Assembly (NCBI RefSeq): GCF_009707325.1
Contig: NZ_CP046103.1
Span: 4,598,744-4,662,743, forward strand
Reading direction: 5' to 3'
DNA length: 64,000 bases
Source: Pseudomonas sp. IB20
GTDB lineage: Bacteria > Pseudomonadota > Gammaproteobacteria > Pseudomonadales > Pseudomonadaceae
Part shown: positions 40,572 to 49,996 of the stretch, piece by piece
How the letters are laid out: every line of letters starts with the position of its first letter
How positions within the stretch are numbered: position 1 is the stretch's first letter
Made by a program: the position numbers and the translations under genes
The notes under the pieces: generated by a model
The model's input: only the letters and a program-made list of their open reading frames with translations
Databases searched by the model: none
What the model was told of the DNA's origin: nothing

Positions 40572-41099
40572 TTAGAACGGGATATCGTCATCAAAGCTGT
40601 CGAAATCCGGAGCCGGCTGTGGAGCGGCCTGTTGTGGCGGCGGCGCCTGACGCGACTGTTGCGGTGCCGACTGCTGCGGGCGCGGAGCCTGCTGGCGTGG
40701 GGCCGGAGCGGACTGCTGGTAGTTATTGCCCCCGCCTTGTTGGTCGCCCTGCTGTGGACGGCCGCCCAGCAGTTGCATGGTGCCTTGCATGTCGACCACG
40801 ATTTCAGTGGTGTAACGCTTGATGCCGTCTTTTTCCCACTCGCGGGTTTGCAGTTTGCCTTCGATGTAGACCTGCGAACCTTTGCGCAGGTACTCACCGG
40901 CGATCTCTGCAACCTTGCCGAACATCGACACGCGGTGCCATTCGGTCTTCTCGACCTTCTGGCCGGTCTGCTTGTCGGTCCACTGTTCGCTGGTCGCCAG
41001 ACTCAGGTTGGTCACGGCGTTACCGTTAGGCAAGTAGCGAACTTCGGGATCCTGGCCGCATGTACCGACCAATATGACTTTGTTAACCCCACGGGCCAT
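40572..41099 (-). CDS. ssb: single-stranded DNA-binding protein
   Basis: A 175-residue protein: an OB-fold (residues 1-110, MARGVNKVILVGTCGQDPEVRYLPNG), a Gln/Pro-rich disordered linker and the acidic C-terminal tip DFDDDIPF-type ending DDDIPF that recruits replication and repair proteins. The order yajR-ssb divergent from uvrA is standard for Pseudomonas. It starts 9 bases after the MFS gene. Confidence 0.97.
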   Translation of the reverse strand: MARGVNKVILVGTCGQDPEVRYLPNGNAVTNLSLATSEQWTDKQTGQKVEKTEWHRVSMFGKVAEIAGEYLRKGSQVYIEGKLQTREWEKDGIKRYTTEIVVDMQGTMQLLGGRPQQGDQQGGGNNYQQSAPAPRQQAPRPQQSAPQQSRQAPPPQQAAPQPAPDFDSFDDDIPF

Positions 41100-41108
41100 A
41101 ACGTTCTC

Positions 41109-42503
41109 CTAAGCTGGGCGCGCTGTCGGCACTGGGTTGACCAGTTGCTCGAGCGTCGCGCGATCCAATAATTCGGTGTCCAATTTGATGTAAATGGCCG
41201 CCTCTTCAGCGACCACCACTGCATCTGTTACCCCAACGACGGCCTTCAGGCGCTCTACCAGGCCAGCTTCACGAATTGCTTCGGGCGACAGCGGCAGGCG
41301 CAGGCTTGTGACGTACGGAGGTTCGCGCATGGTAACAGCAAAGGCCAGCCAAAGTGCAGCCAGCCCGGCGCATCCGAGGAACACAACCGACAAACCGCCA
41401 TGCTGGAACATCCAGCCACCCATGATGCCGCCCAGCGCAGAACCAAGGAACTGGCTGGTGGAATACACGCCCATCGCCGTGCCTTTGCCACCGGCCGGTG
41501 AAACTTTACTGATCAGCGAAGGCAACGAAGCCTCCAGCAGGTTGAACGCGGTGAAGAACACCACCGTGCCGATTACCAACGCCCGCAGGCTGTCGCCGAA
41601 TTCCCAGAAGAATAGCTCAGTGAGCATCAATGTCGCGACGGCGCCCAGCAGAACTCGTTTCATTTTGCGTTTCTTCTCGCCGTAGATGATGAACGGGATC
41701 ATGGCGAAGAACGAGATCAACAAAGCAGTCAGGTAGACCCACCAGTGCTGCTCCTTGGGCAGGCCGGCTTTTTCGACCAGTGCCAGGGGCAGCGCGACGA
41801 AGCTGCACATCAGCATCGCGTGCAATACGAAGATACCTAAATCCAAGCGCAGCAGGTCCGGGTGCTTGAGCGTCGGCAATAACGCCTTGCGTGCAACGCC
41901 GGACTCACGGTGCGCCAGGGTGCCGGTGGAGCGCGGCACCATAAACGCTACGATCACAATGCCGAACAACGCCATGCCGCCCGTGGCGAGGAACAGCCCG
42001 TGCAGACCAAAGGCGCGCGTCAGCAAGGGGCCGACCACCATGGCCACCGCGAACGACAGGCCGATGGTCATGCCGATCATGGCCATGGCCTTGGTGCGGT
42101 GTTGTTCGCGGGTCAGGTCCGAAAGCAGCGCCATGACGGCGGCGGAAATCGCCCCAGCGCCTTGCAGGACGCGCCCGGCGATTACACCCCAGATCGAATC
42201 CGACTGCGCCGCAAGCAAACTGCCGAGGGCGAACACGATAAGCCCCAGGTAAATAACCGGGCGGCGACCAATGCGGTCGGAAATGATCCCGAACGGAATC
42301 TGAAAAAGCGCCTGGGTCAGGCCATAGGCACCAATCGCCAGACCGATCAGGGCGGGGGTTGCGCCTGCGAGATCCATTCCATAGGTCGCCAGCACCGGCA
42401 ACACCATAAACATGCCAAGCATACGGAAGGCGAACACCAGGGCCAGACCGCTTGCCGCTCGGGTCTCGCCGCTACTCATGCGTTCGCTGTGGGGATCGTG
42501 CAT
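41109..42503 (-). CDS. yajR: MFS transporter with C-terminal YAM domain (YajR-like)
   Basis: A 464-residue major facilitator with twelve membrane segments and the motif A sequence GIISDRIGRRPVI near residue 77. After the last membrane segment (about residue 390) is a soluble ferredoxin-like tail (VERLKAVVGVTDAVVVAEEAAIYIKLDTE) corresponding to the YAM domain of E. coli YajR. The exported compound is unknown. It is co-transcribed with ssb. Confidence 0.88.
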   Translation of the reverse strand: MHDPHSERMSSGETRAASGLALVFAFRMLGMFMVLPVLATYGMDLAGATPALIGLAIGAYGLTQALFQIPFGIISDRIGRRPVIYLGLIVFALGSLLAAQSDSIWGVIAGRVLQGAGAISAAVMALLSDLTREQHRTKAMAMIGMTIGLSFAVAMVVGPLLTRAFGLHGLFLATGGMALFGIVIVAFMVPRSTGTLAHRESGVARKALLPTLKHPDLLRLDLGIFVLHAMLMCSFVALPLALVEKAGLPKEQHWWVYLTALLISFFAMIPFIIYGEKKRKMKRVLLGAVATLMLTELFFWEFGDSLRALVIGTVVFFTAFNLLEASLPSLISKVSPAGGKGTAMGVYSTSQFLGSALGGIMGGWMFQHGGLSVVFLGCAGLAALWLAFAVTMREPPYVTSLRLPLSPEAIREAGLVERLKAVVGVTDAVVVAEEAAIYIKLDTELLDRATLEQLVNPVPTARPA

Positions 42504-42615
42504 GGAAAAACCTCGTGTGAACCGGCGGCGATTCTACCAGTCCCATCGATTGAGAGGGTATATGCGGCGCTTTGCCGCGCAGCTTTCATGTAAGGCTGCA
42601 CCCGGCACTTTGGCA

Positions 42616-42631
42616 GTGTATATTCATCCAG
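42616..42631 (+). promoter_or_regulatory. LexA-box-like sequence upstream of uvrA
   Basis: GTGTATATTCATCCAG fits CTG-N10-CAG with one mismatch in the left triplet and an AT-rich left half. It lies 51 bases before the uvrA start, with a -10-like TATACT at 42642-42647. LexA control of uvrA is known in pseudomonads. Confidence 0.5.
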
Positions 42632-42681
42632 TCTTTAGCCGTATACTCCTGCATTATTTACGCCCGCCGTGCGAGGCCATC

Positions 42682-45516
42682 TTGGACAAGATCCTGATTC
42701 GTGGGGCTAGAACCCACAACCTGAAGAACATCGACCTGACCCTGCCCCGGGACAAACTGATCGTCATCACCGGCTTGTCCGGGTCCGGCAAATCGTCCCT
42801 GGCGTTCGACACGCTGTATGCCGAAGGTCAGCGTCGCTATGTGGAATCGCTGTCGGCCTATGCCCGCCAGTTCCTGTCGATGATGGAAAAGCCCGACGTC
42901 GACACCATTGAAGGCCTGTCGCCGGCGATCTCCATCGAGCAGAAGTCGACCTCCCATAACCCACGCTCCACCGTGGGCACCATCACCGAAATCTACGACT
43001 ACCTGCGTCTGCTGTATGCGCGCGTGGGTATTCCGCGTTGCCCGGACCACGATATTCCGCTGGAAGCCCAGACCGTCAGCCAGATGGTCGACCTGGTGCT
43101 GGCTCAGCCGGAAGGCGCCAAGCTGATGCTGCTGGCGCCGGTGATTCGTGAGCGTAAAGGTGAACACCTTTCGGTCTTCGAAGAGTTGCGTGCGCAAGGT
43201 TTTGTGCGCGCGCGCATCAACGGCAAGCTCTATGAGCTGGATGAAACGCCGAAGCTCGACAAGCAGAAGAAGCACTCCATTGATGTGGTGGTCGACCGCT
43301 TCAAGGTGCGCGCCGACTTGCAGCAGCGTTTGGCCGAGTCGTTCGAGACCGCGCTGAAACTGGCGGACGGTATTGCACTGGTTGCGCCAATGGATGACGA
43401 GCCGGGCGAAGAGATCATCTTCTCTGCGCGCTTTGCGTGCCCGATCTGTGGCCATGCCATCAGCGAGTTGGAACCCAAGCTGTTTTCCTTCAACAACCCG
43501 GCCGGCGCTTGCCCGACGTGTGATGGGCTTGGGGTTAAACAGTTCTTCGACATCAAGCGCCTCGTCAACGGCGAGCTGACCTTGGCGGAGGGCGCGATAC
43601 GCGGTTGGGACAGGCGTAACGTCTACTACTTCCAGATGCTGGGGTCATTGGCCTCGCACTATAAATTCAGCCTGGAAGTGCCGTTCAACCAACTGCCGGC
43701 GGAGCAGCAGAAGGTCATCCTGCACGGCAGCGGTTCGCAGAATGTCGACTTCAAATACCTGAATGATCGTGGCGATATCGTCAAGCGCTCGCACCCGTTC
43801 GAAGGCATCGTGCCGAACTTGGAACGGCGCTACCGCGAGACTGAGTCGGCGAGCGTGCGCGAAGAACTGGCCAAATTCCTCAGCACTCAGCCTTGCCCGG
43901 ATTGCCGCGGCACTCGTCTGCGTCGCGAAGCGCGGCATGTGTGGGTGGGTGAGAAAACGTTGCCGGCAGTGACCAACCTGCCGATCGGCGATGCCTGTGA
44001 GTATTTTGCCGGGCTCAAGCTGACCGGACGCCGTGGGGAGATTGCCGACAAGATCCTCAAGGAAATCCGTGAGCGCCTGCAGTTCCTGGTTAACGTCGGC
44101 CTGGATTACCTGTCGCTGGATCGCAGCGCGGATACCTTGTCTGGCGGTGAAGCCCAGCGGATTCGCCTGGCCAGCCAGATTGGCGCCGGCCTCGTGGGCG
44201 TGCTGTACATCCTCGATGAACCGTCGATTGGCCTACACCAGCGGGACAACGACCGTCTCCTGGGAACGCTGAAGCATCTGCGGGACATCGGCAACACGGT
44301 GATCGTGGTCGAGCATGATGAAGACGCGATCCGCCTGGCGGATTACGTGGTCGACATCGGCCCGGGCGCGGGTGTGCACGGTGGGCATATTGTTGCCGAG
44401 GGCACGCCGGCCGAGGTCATGGCTCACCCGGATTCGTTGACCGGTAAGTACCTGTCCGGCCGCGTGAAGATTGCAGTGCCGGCCAAGCGTACGCCACGCA
44501 ACAAGAAGATGGCGTTGCATCTCAAGGGCGCGCGCGGCAACAACTTGCGCAATGTGGACCTGGAAATTCCTCTGGGCCTGCTGACCTGTGTGACCGGCGT
44601 TTCCGGTTCGGGTAAGTCGACGCTGATCAACAACACGCTGTTCCCACTGAGTGCCACCGCCTTGAACGGCGCGACCACTCTGGAAGCGGCTGCACACGAC
44701 AGCATCAAGGGCCTGGAGCATCTGGACAAAGTCGTCGACATCGACCAAAGCCCGATCGGCCGTACACCGCGCTCCAACCCCGCGACCTATACCGGCTTGT
44801 TCACGCCAATACGCGAACTCTTCGCCGGTGTGCCGGAATCCCGCTCGCGGGGTTATGGGCCTGGGCGGTTCTCGTTCAACGTCAAGGGCGGGCGCTGCGA
44901 AGCGTGCCAAGGCGATGGCTTGATCAAGGTGGAGATGCACTTCCTGCCGGACATCTACGTGCCGTGCGATGTGTGCAAGAGCAAGCGTTATAACCGCGAA
45001 ACCCTGGAGATCAAGTACAAGGGCAAGAACATCCACGAAACCCTGGAGATGACCATCGAGGAAGCGCGGGTGTTCTTCGACGCGGTGCCAGCGTTGGCGC
45101 GCAAGCTGCAGACGCTGATGGATGTGGGCCTGTCGTACATCAAGCTAGGGCAATCGGCGACAACGTTGTCCGGTGGTGAGGCGCAGCGCGTGAAGCTGTC
45201 GCGCGAGCTGTCCAAGCGCGATACCGGCAAGACCCTGTATATCCTCGATGAGCCGACCACAGGCCTGCACTTTGCGGATATTCAGCAATTGCTGGACGTG
45301 CTGCACCGCTTGCGCGACCACGGCAACACAGTGGTGGTGATCGAGCACAACCTGGATGTGATCAAGACTGCCGACTGGCTGGTGGACCTGGGGCCGGAAG
45401 GCGGCTCCAAGGGCGGCCAGATTATTGCGGTCGGTACGCCGGAGCAGGTCTGCGAGATGCCGCAGTCGCATACCGGCTACTACCTGAAGCCGTTGTTAGC
45501 ACGCGACAAAGCCTGA
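42682..45516 (+). CDS. uvrA: excinuclease ABC subunit A
   Basis: A 944-residue ATPase that loads UvrB on damaged DNA in nucleotide excision repair. Walker A motifs are GLSGSGKSS (residues 31-39) and GVSGSGKST (about 639-647); zinc-binding pairs are in CPICGH, ACPTCDG and CEACQGDG ... CDVCKS; both LSGGEAQR signatures and the ILDEP Walker B strands are intact. The start is a TTG at 42682, giving the family length and the usual DKILIRGARTHNLKN opening, with GAGG upstream. Earlier in-frame ATGs would add unrelated residues. Confidence 0.96.
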   Translation: MDKILIRGARTHNLKNIDLTLPRDKLIVITGLSGSGKSSLAFDTLYAEGQRRYVESLSAYARQFLSMMEKPDVDTIEGLSPAISIEQKSTSHNPRSTVGTITEIYDYLRLLYARVGIPRCPDHDIPLEAQTVSQMVDLVLAQPEGAKLMLLAPVIRERKGEHLSVFEELRAQGFVRARINGKLYELDETPKLDKQKKHSIDVVVDRFKVRADLQQRLAESFETALKLADGIALVAPMDDEPGEEIIFSARFACPICGHAISELEPKLFSFNNPAGACPTCDGLGVKQFFDIKRLVNGELTLAEGAIRGWDRRNVYYFQMLGSLASHYKFSLEVPFNQLPAEQQKVILHGSGSQNVDFKYLNDRGDIVKRSHPFEGIVPNLERRYRETESASVREELAKFLSTQPCPDCRGTRLRREARHVWVGEKTLPAVTNLPIGDACEYFAGLKLTGRRGEIADKILKEIRERLQFLVNVGLDYLSLDRSADTLSGGEAQRIRLASQIGAGLVGVLYILDEPSIGLHQRDNDRLLGTLKHLRDIGNTVIVVEHDEDAIRLADYVVDIGPGAGVHGGHIVAEGTPAEVMAHPDSLTGKYLSGRVKIAVPAKRTPRNKKMALHLKGARGNNLRNVDLEIPLGLLTCVTGVSGSGKSTLINNTLFPLSATALNGATTLEAAAHDSIKGLEHLDKVVDIDQSPIGRTPRSNPATYTGLFTPIRELFAGVPESRSRGYGPGRFSFNVKGGRCEACQGDGLIKVEMHFLPDIYVPCDVCKSKRYNRETLEIKYKGKNIHETLEMTIEEARVFFDAVPALARKLQTLMDVGLSYIKLGQSATTLSGGEAQRVKLSRELSKRDTGKTLYILDEPTTGLHFADIQQLLDVLHRLRDHGNTVVVIEHNLDVIKTADWLVDLGPEGGSKGGQIIAVGTPEQVCEMPQSHTGYYLKPLLARDKA

Positions 45517-45531
45517 TTTATCCGGCGCATG

Positions 45532-45571
45532 AAAAAGCCCCTGTCACTTTGCGGTGACAGGGGCTTTTTTG
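45532..45571. terminator. bidirectional terminator between uvrA and bacterioferritin gene
   Basis: A 16-bp stem with a TTTGCG loop; arms AAAAAGCCCCTGTCAC and GTGACAGGGGCTTTTT give A-runs on one side and T-runs on the other, so it serves both convergent genes. Confidence 0.92.
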
Positions 45572-45581
45572 TAGCCGGGAA

Positions 45582-46046
45582 TCAGAACTGCGATTGCAGG
45601 TAATTCTCCAGGCCAACCAATTTGATCAGGCCCAACTGCTTTTCCAGCCAGTAGGTATGATCTTCTTCGGTGTCATTCAACTGCACGCGCAGAATTTCGC
45701 GAGTGACATAGTCGTTGTGCTGCTCGCACAGCTCGATGCCCTTGCAGAGTGCGGCACGCACCTTGTATTCGAGGCGAAGGTCAGCTGCGAGCATGTCAGG
45801 CACCGTGGTGCCCACATCCAGGTCGTCGGGACGCATACGTGGCGTGCCTTCGAGCATCAGGATGCGGCGCATCAGCGCATCGGCGTGCTGCGCCTCTTCT
45901 TCCATTTCGTGGTTGATACGTTCGTAGAGCTCGGTAAAGCCCCAGTCCTCGTACATACGCGAATGGATGAAATATTGGTCACGAGCTGCCAGTTCGCCCG
46001 TCAGCAACGTGTTGAGGTAATCGATTACGTCGGGGTGACCTTGCAT
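45582..46046 (-). CDS. bfrA: bacterioferritin-type ferritin lacking the heme methionine (FtnA-like)
   Basis: A 154-residue four-helix iron-storage protein. The ferroxidase ligands E18, E51 and H54 and the later EDH motif near residue 127-130 are present. Position 52, the heme-ligating methionine of true bacterioferritins, is alanine (sequence EEEAQHAD), as in P. aeruginosa FtnA (annotated BfrA), so heme is probably not bound by this subunit. The start at 46046 opens MQGHPDVIDYL. The gene follows katA, the P. aeruginosa katA-bfrA arrangement. Confidence 0.93.
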   Translation of the reverse strand: MQGHPDVIDYLNTLLTGELAARDQYFIHSRMYEDWGFTELYERINHEMEEEAQHADALMRRILMLEGTPRMRPDDLDVGTTVPDMLAADLRLEYKVRAALCKGIELCEQHNDYVTREILRVQLNDTEEDHTYWLEKQLGLIKLVGLENYLQSQF

Positions 46047-46161
46047 CGCCCTACATCTCCCTGCTTGAAAGTCTGTAGTTTGAACCATGATGACCCGGAG
46101 GTCACGGGACCAACGGCAGAAAAGTGAAGATTTCCGGAGAAAAGTAGCTGAAATAACGCAA

Positions 46162-46187
46162 AAACCGCCCAAATGAGGGCGGTTCTG
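46162..46187 (-). terminator. terminator after katA
   Basis: Minus-strand stem AACCGCCC / GGGCGGTT with a short loop and five T, 15 bases after the katA stop; it separates katA from the ferritin gene. Confidence 0.85.
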
Positions 46188-46201
46188 CTTATCGTTTAGA
46201 C

Positions 46202-47656
46202 TTAACTAAGCGTTACGCCCAGTGCCCTTGCGATTGCTTCTCCATAAGCCGGGTCTGCGTTGAAGAAGTGCTGCAGTTGGCGTTGGACTACATCGCTGGA
46301 AACACCCGCCATCGCACCGCTAATGTTGCTGATCAACAGAGCTCTCTGACTATCATTCATCAAGCGGAACAACGCGCCTGCATGACTGTAGTAGTCGGTG
46401 TCTTCACGCTGGTCGTAACGATCTGCCGAGCCGCTCAACGCCAAAGGCGGCTCAGCGTACTGTGGCGCTTGTTTCGGTGAATTAGCATAGCTATTCGGCT
46501 CATAGTTAGGTGACGCGCCGCCGTTAGTGCCAAAAGCCATTGAGCCATCACGTTGATAGGTATGGGCATTCGCAACAGGCAGAGGCGCATTGATCGTCAG
46601 TTGCTGATGGTTCGTCCCTACGCGGTAGCGGTGGGCATCGGCGTAGGCGAATACACGACCTTGCAGCATGCGGTCTGGCGACAAGCCAACACCCGGAACC
46701 ATGTTACTTGGGCCAAACGCAGCTTGTTCTACTTCAGCGAAGTAATTCAATGGGTTACGGTTGAGTTCCAGTTCACCCACTTCAATCAACGGGAACTCCT
46801 GCTGCGACCAGGTCTTGGTCACATCAAAGGGGTTCTCATAGTGCGCGGTGGCCTGAGCCTCGGTCATGACCTGGATATTGACACTCCATTTTGGATAGTC
46901 ACCGCGCGCAATCGCTTCAAACAAGTCGCGCTGAGCATAATCAGGATCGGTACCGGCCAGCCGTTCAGCCACGTCAGGCGCCAGGTTCTTGATCCCTTGC
47001 TTGGTCTTGTAGTGCCACTTAACCCAGTGGCGCTCGCCTCTGGCGTTGATCAGGCTATAGGTATGGCTACCGAAGCCGTGCATGTGGCGGTAGCCGTCTG
47101 GAATACCGCGATCCGAGAACAGAATAGTGATCTGGTGCAGCGCCTCAGGCGAGTGCGACCAGAAATCCCACATCATCTGCGCGCTTTTCAGGTTCGTTTG
47201 CGGCAGACGTTTTTGAGTATGGATGAAGTCAGGGAACTTCAGCGGGTCGCGGATAAAGAACACGGGCGTGTTGTTACCAACAATGTCCCAGTTACCTTCC
47301 TCGGTATAGAACTTCAACGCAAAACCACGCGGGTCACGGGCAGTATCCGCCGAACCACGTTCGCCGCCCACGGTGGAGAAGCGCAGGAAGGTTGGAGTTT
47401 TCTTCCCAACGGACTCGAACAGCTTGGCGCAGGTGAGCCGGGTGATATCGCTAGTGACGGTAAAGGTGCCGTGAGCGCCCGAACCTTTGGCGTGCACACG
47501 ACGCTCTGGGATGTTTTCACGGTTGAAGTGGGCGAGCTTCTCGATCAGGTGAAAGTCGTCGAGCAACAATGGCCCACGAGGGCCGGCAGTGCGGGAGTTC
47601 TGGTTGTCGGCGACGGGCGCACCGCTCGCGGTGGTAAGGACTTTGTTCTGGCTCAT
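46202..47656 (-). CDS. katA: clade-3 monofunctional catalase
   Basis: A 484-residue heme catalase that dismutates hydrogen peroxide. The distal histidine is H55 in RRVHAKGSGAHG, the distal asparagine lies in VGNNTPVFFIRD, and the proximal tyrosine in RVFAYADAHRYR. Length and sequence fit small-subunit clade-3 enzymes such as P. aeruginosa KatA, though paralogue naming (katA or katB) is uncertain. The ATG at 47656 follows GAGGAAG; a TTG two codons earlier is less likely. An OxyR-like operator lies about 105-145 bases upstream. Confidence 0.94.
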   Translation of the reverse strand: MSQNKVLTTASGAPVADNQNSRTAGPRGPLLLDDFHLIEKLAHFNRENIPERRVHAKGSGAHGTFTVTSDITRLTCAKLFESVGKKTPTFLRFSTVGGERGSADTARDPRGFALKFYTEEGNWDIVGNNTPVFFIRDPLKFPDFIHTQKRLPQTNLKSAQMMWDFWSHSPEALHQITILFSDRGIPDGYRHMHGFGSHTYSLINARGERHWVKWHYKTKQGIKNLAPDVAERLAGTDPDYAQRDLFEAIARGDYPKWSVNIQVMTEAQATAHYENPFDVTKTWSQQEFPLIEVGELELNRNPLNYFAEVEQAAFGPSNMVPGVGLSPDRMLQGRVFAYADAHRYRVGTNHQQLTINAPLPVANAHTYQRDGSMAFGTNGGASPNYEPNSYANSPKQAPQYAEPPLALSGSADRYDQREDTDYYSHAGALFRLMNDSQRALLISNISGAMAGVSSDVVQRQLQHFFNADPAYGEAIARALGVTLS

Positions 47657-47760
47657 GCTCAATCTTCCTCAGGTCAGGCTAGAAACTGCCGGCTACTCGG
47701 CTTGGAGGGAGTATTGACCATCAAGATGACACCATCAAATGCATTAAATCATGGACTTTG

Positions 47761-47799
47761 ATAGAAAATAACTAATGAACCGCCATAGTAGATAGCTAT
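47761..47799 (-). promoter_or_regulatory. OxyR-like tandem operator upstream of katA
   Basis: ATAGTAGATAGCTAT (47785-47799) is ATAG-N7-CTAT, the OxyR core element, and a second weaker copy, ATAGAAAATAACTAA, is at 47761-47775. The 9-base gap between them differs from the 7 of the E. coli consensus. Confidence 0.5.
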
Positions 47800-47860
47800 T
47801 TATTTTATGAAGAGCGTCGGCAGCGACGTGAAGAATATAGACAGCTTTTGCATCGCCCAC

Positions 47861-47887
47861 AAAAAACCGGGCACTAGGCCCGGTTCT
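47861..47887 (-). terminator. terminator of the alpha ribosomal operon
   Basis: Minus-strand stem AACCGGGC(C) / GCCCGGTT with a short loop and a T-run, about 20 bases after the rplQ stop. It ends the long ribosomal protein transcript. Confidence 0.88.
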
Positions 47888-47905
47888 TCGTTGCAGACTG
47901 TCGTC

Positions 47906-48292
47906 TTACTCGGCGCTTACAGCTTCGCCGGCAGTAGCACGATCAACCAACTCGACGTACGCCATAGGCGCGTTGTCGCCAGTGCGGAAGCCGCACTTGA
48001 GGATGCGCAGGTAGCCACCCTCACGGGTAGCATAACGCTTGCCCAGGTCGTTGAAGAGCTTACCAACGATAGCTTTCGAACGAGTACGGTCGAAAGCCAG
48101 ACGGCGGTTAGCCAGGCTGTCTGTCTTGGCCAAAGTGATCAGCGGCTCAGCAACGCGACGCAGTTCTTTAGCTTTCGGCAGTGTAGTTTTGATCAGCTCG
48201 TGCTCGAACAGCGACACCGCCATGTTTTGAAACATGGCCTTGCGGTGCGAGCTGGTACGGCTCAGGTGACGACCACTTTTACGATGACGCAT
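47906..48292 (-). CDS. rplQ: 50S ribosomal protein L17
   Basis: A 128-residue protein opening MRHRKSGRHLSRTSSHRKAM, diagnostic of L17, which lies at the exit-tunnel side of the 50S subunit. It is the last gene of the alpha operon, 41 bases after rpoA and directly before a terminator. Length is standard. Confidence 0.98.
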   Translation of the reverse strand: MRHRKSGRHLSRTSSHRKAMFQNMAVSLFEHELIKTTLPKAKELRRVAEPLITLAKTDSLANRRLAFDRTRSKAIVGKLFNDLGKRYATREGGYLRILKCGFRTGDNAPMAYVELVDRATAGEAVSAE

Positions 48293-48333
48293 GGTTCATT
48301 CCTTACCAAACTCACGTTCGGTGATTACGACGA

Positions 48334-49335
48334 TCAGGCAGTCGCCTTGTCGTCCTTCTTAAGACTTGCAGGCGGCCAGTTGTCGAGGCGCATGCCGAGG
48401 GACAGACCGCGGGAGGCCAGAACGTCCTTGATTTCAGTCAAGGATTTCTTGCCCAGGTTCGGAGTCTTCAACAGTTCTACTTCGGTGCGCTGAATCAGAT
48501 CGCCGATGTAGTAAATGTTTTCCGCCTTAAGGCAGTTAGCCGAACGTACAGTCAGTTCCAGATCGTCAACCGGGCGAAGCAGGATCGGATCGATCTCGTC
48601 TTCCTGCTCGATTACCACTGGTTCGCTGTCACCTTTGAGGTCGACGAACGCAGCCAACTGCTGTTGCAGAATGGTTGCAGCGCGGCGGATAGCCTCTTCA
48701 GGATCCAGAGTACCGTTGGTTTCCAGATCAATAACCAGCTTGTCCAGGTTAGTACGCTGCTCGACACGGGCGTTTTCCACCACGTATGCGATGCGGCGAA
48801 CCGGGCTGAACGAAGAGTCAAGCTGCAAGCGACCAATGCTGCGGCTTTCGTCTTCATCGCTCTGACGCGAGTCGGCCGGTTCATAACCACGACCACGAGC
48901 TACGGTGAGCTTCATGTTCAGGGCGCCGTTAGACGCCAGGTTAGCGATTACGTGATCGGGGTTAACGATCTCGACATCATGATCCAGCTGAATATCGGCA
49001 GCGGTAACCACCCCCGAACCCTTCTTCGACAAGGTCAGCGTAACTTCGTCACGGCCGTGCAGCTTGATAGCCAGACCTTTAAGGTTCAACAGGATTTCAA
49101 TTACGTCTTCCTGTACACCTTCGATGGCGCTGTACTCGTGGAGCACACCGTCAATCTCGGCCTCGACTACTGCACAGCCGGGCATTGAGGACAACAGGAT
49201 GCGGCGCAGCGCGTTGCCCAGGGTGTGGCCAAAACCACGCTCGAGAGGCTCGAGAGTGATCTTGGCGCGGGTTGGACTGACAACCTGCACATCAATGTGG
49301 CGGGGTGTCAGGAACTCATTTACCGAAATCTGCAT
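48334..49335 (-). CDS. rpoA: RNA polymerase alpha subunit
   Basis: A 333-residue subunit. The N-terminal dimerisation domain (1-235) contains LEPLERGFGHTLGNALRRILLSSM; the C-terminal domain (about 250-325) that contacts UP elements and activators has LELTVRSANCLKAENI and GKKSLTEIKDVLASRGLSLG. It lies between rpsD and rplQ in the usual alpha operon order. Confidence 0.99.
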   Translation of the reverse strand: MQISVNEFLTPRHIDVQVVSPTRAKITLEPLERGFGHTLGNALRRILLSSMPGCAVVEAEIDGVLHEYSAIEGVQEDVIEILLNLKGLAIKLHGRDEVTLTLSKKGSGVVTAADIQLDHDVEIVNPDHVIANLASNGALNMKLTVARGRGYEPADSRQSDEDESRSIGRLQLDSSFSPVRRIAYVVENARVEQRTNLDKLVIDLETNGTLDPEEAIRRAATILQQQLAAFVDLKGDSEPVVIEQEDEIDPILLRPVDDLELTVRSANCLKAENIYYIGDLIQRTEVELLKTPNLGKKSLTEIKDVLASRGLSLGMRLDNWPPASLKKDDKATA

Positions 49336-49357
49336 GGATGCACCTATTTTCTAGCCC

Positions 49358-49978
49358 TTACTTGGAGTAGAGCTCGACAATCAGGCTTTCGTTGATGTCG
49401 GCGGACAGATCACTGCGAGCAGGAACGTTCTTGAAAACGCCCGACTTCTTCTCAGTGTCTACTTCTACCCATTCTACGCGGCCACGTTGGGCACACAGAT
49501 CGAGAGCTTGGACAATGCGAAGTTGGTTTTTTGCTTTCTCGCGAATCGCGACCACGTCACCAGCACGAACCTGGTAGGACGGGACGTTAACGGTTTGGCC
49601 GTTTACGCTGACGGATTTGTGCGATACCAGCTGACGGGATTCGGCGCGAGTCGAACCAAAGCCCATACGGTATACAACGTTGTCCAGACGGCATTCGAGC
49701 AGTTGCAGCAGGTTTTCACCGGTTGCACCTTTCTTGCCAGCAGCTTCTTTGTAGTAGCCGCTGAACTGACGCTCGAGAACGCCGTAAATACGACGGACCT
49801 TCTGCTTTTCACGCAGTTGGGTGCCGTAATCGGACTGGCGACCGCGGCGTTGGCCGTGGATACCAGGTGCTGCTTCAATGTTGCACTTCGATTCGATCGC
49901 GCGCACGCCGCTCTTCAGAAAGAGATCGGTGCCTTCGCGACGAGCGAGTTTGCATTTTGGACCAATGTAACGAGCCAT
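49358..49978 (-). CDS. rpsD: 30S ribosomal protein S4
   Basis: A 206-residue primary 16S rRNA-binding protein (MARYIGPKCKLARREGTDLF) with the S4 RNA-binding domain from about residue 95 (CRLDNVVYRMGF). In E. coli S4 represses the alpha operon by binding a pseudoknot near rpsM; the equivalent structure was not examined here. Confidence 0.99.
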   Translation of the reverse strand: MARYIGPKCKLARREGTDLFLKSGVRAIESKCNIEAAPGIHGQRRGRQSDYGTQLREKQKVRRIYGVLERQFSGYYKEAAGKKGATGENLLQLLECRLDNVVYRMGFGSTRAESRQLVSHKSVSVNGQTVNVPSYQVRAGDVVAIREKAKNQLRIVQALDLCAQRGRVEWVEVDTEKKSGVFKNVPARSDLSADINESLIVELYSK

Positions 49979-49996
49979 TCTTTACAATCTCCTGGA

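Noticed and set aside
42412..42681. Longer uvrA with start at 42412
   Set aside because: The added 90 residues overlap the divergent yajR gene start and are unlike UvrA; the TTG at 42682 gives the family N-terminus.
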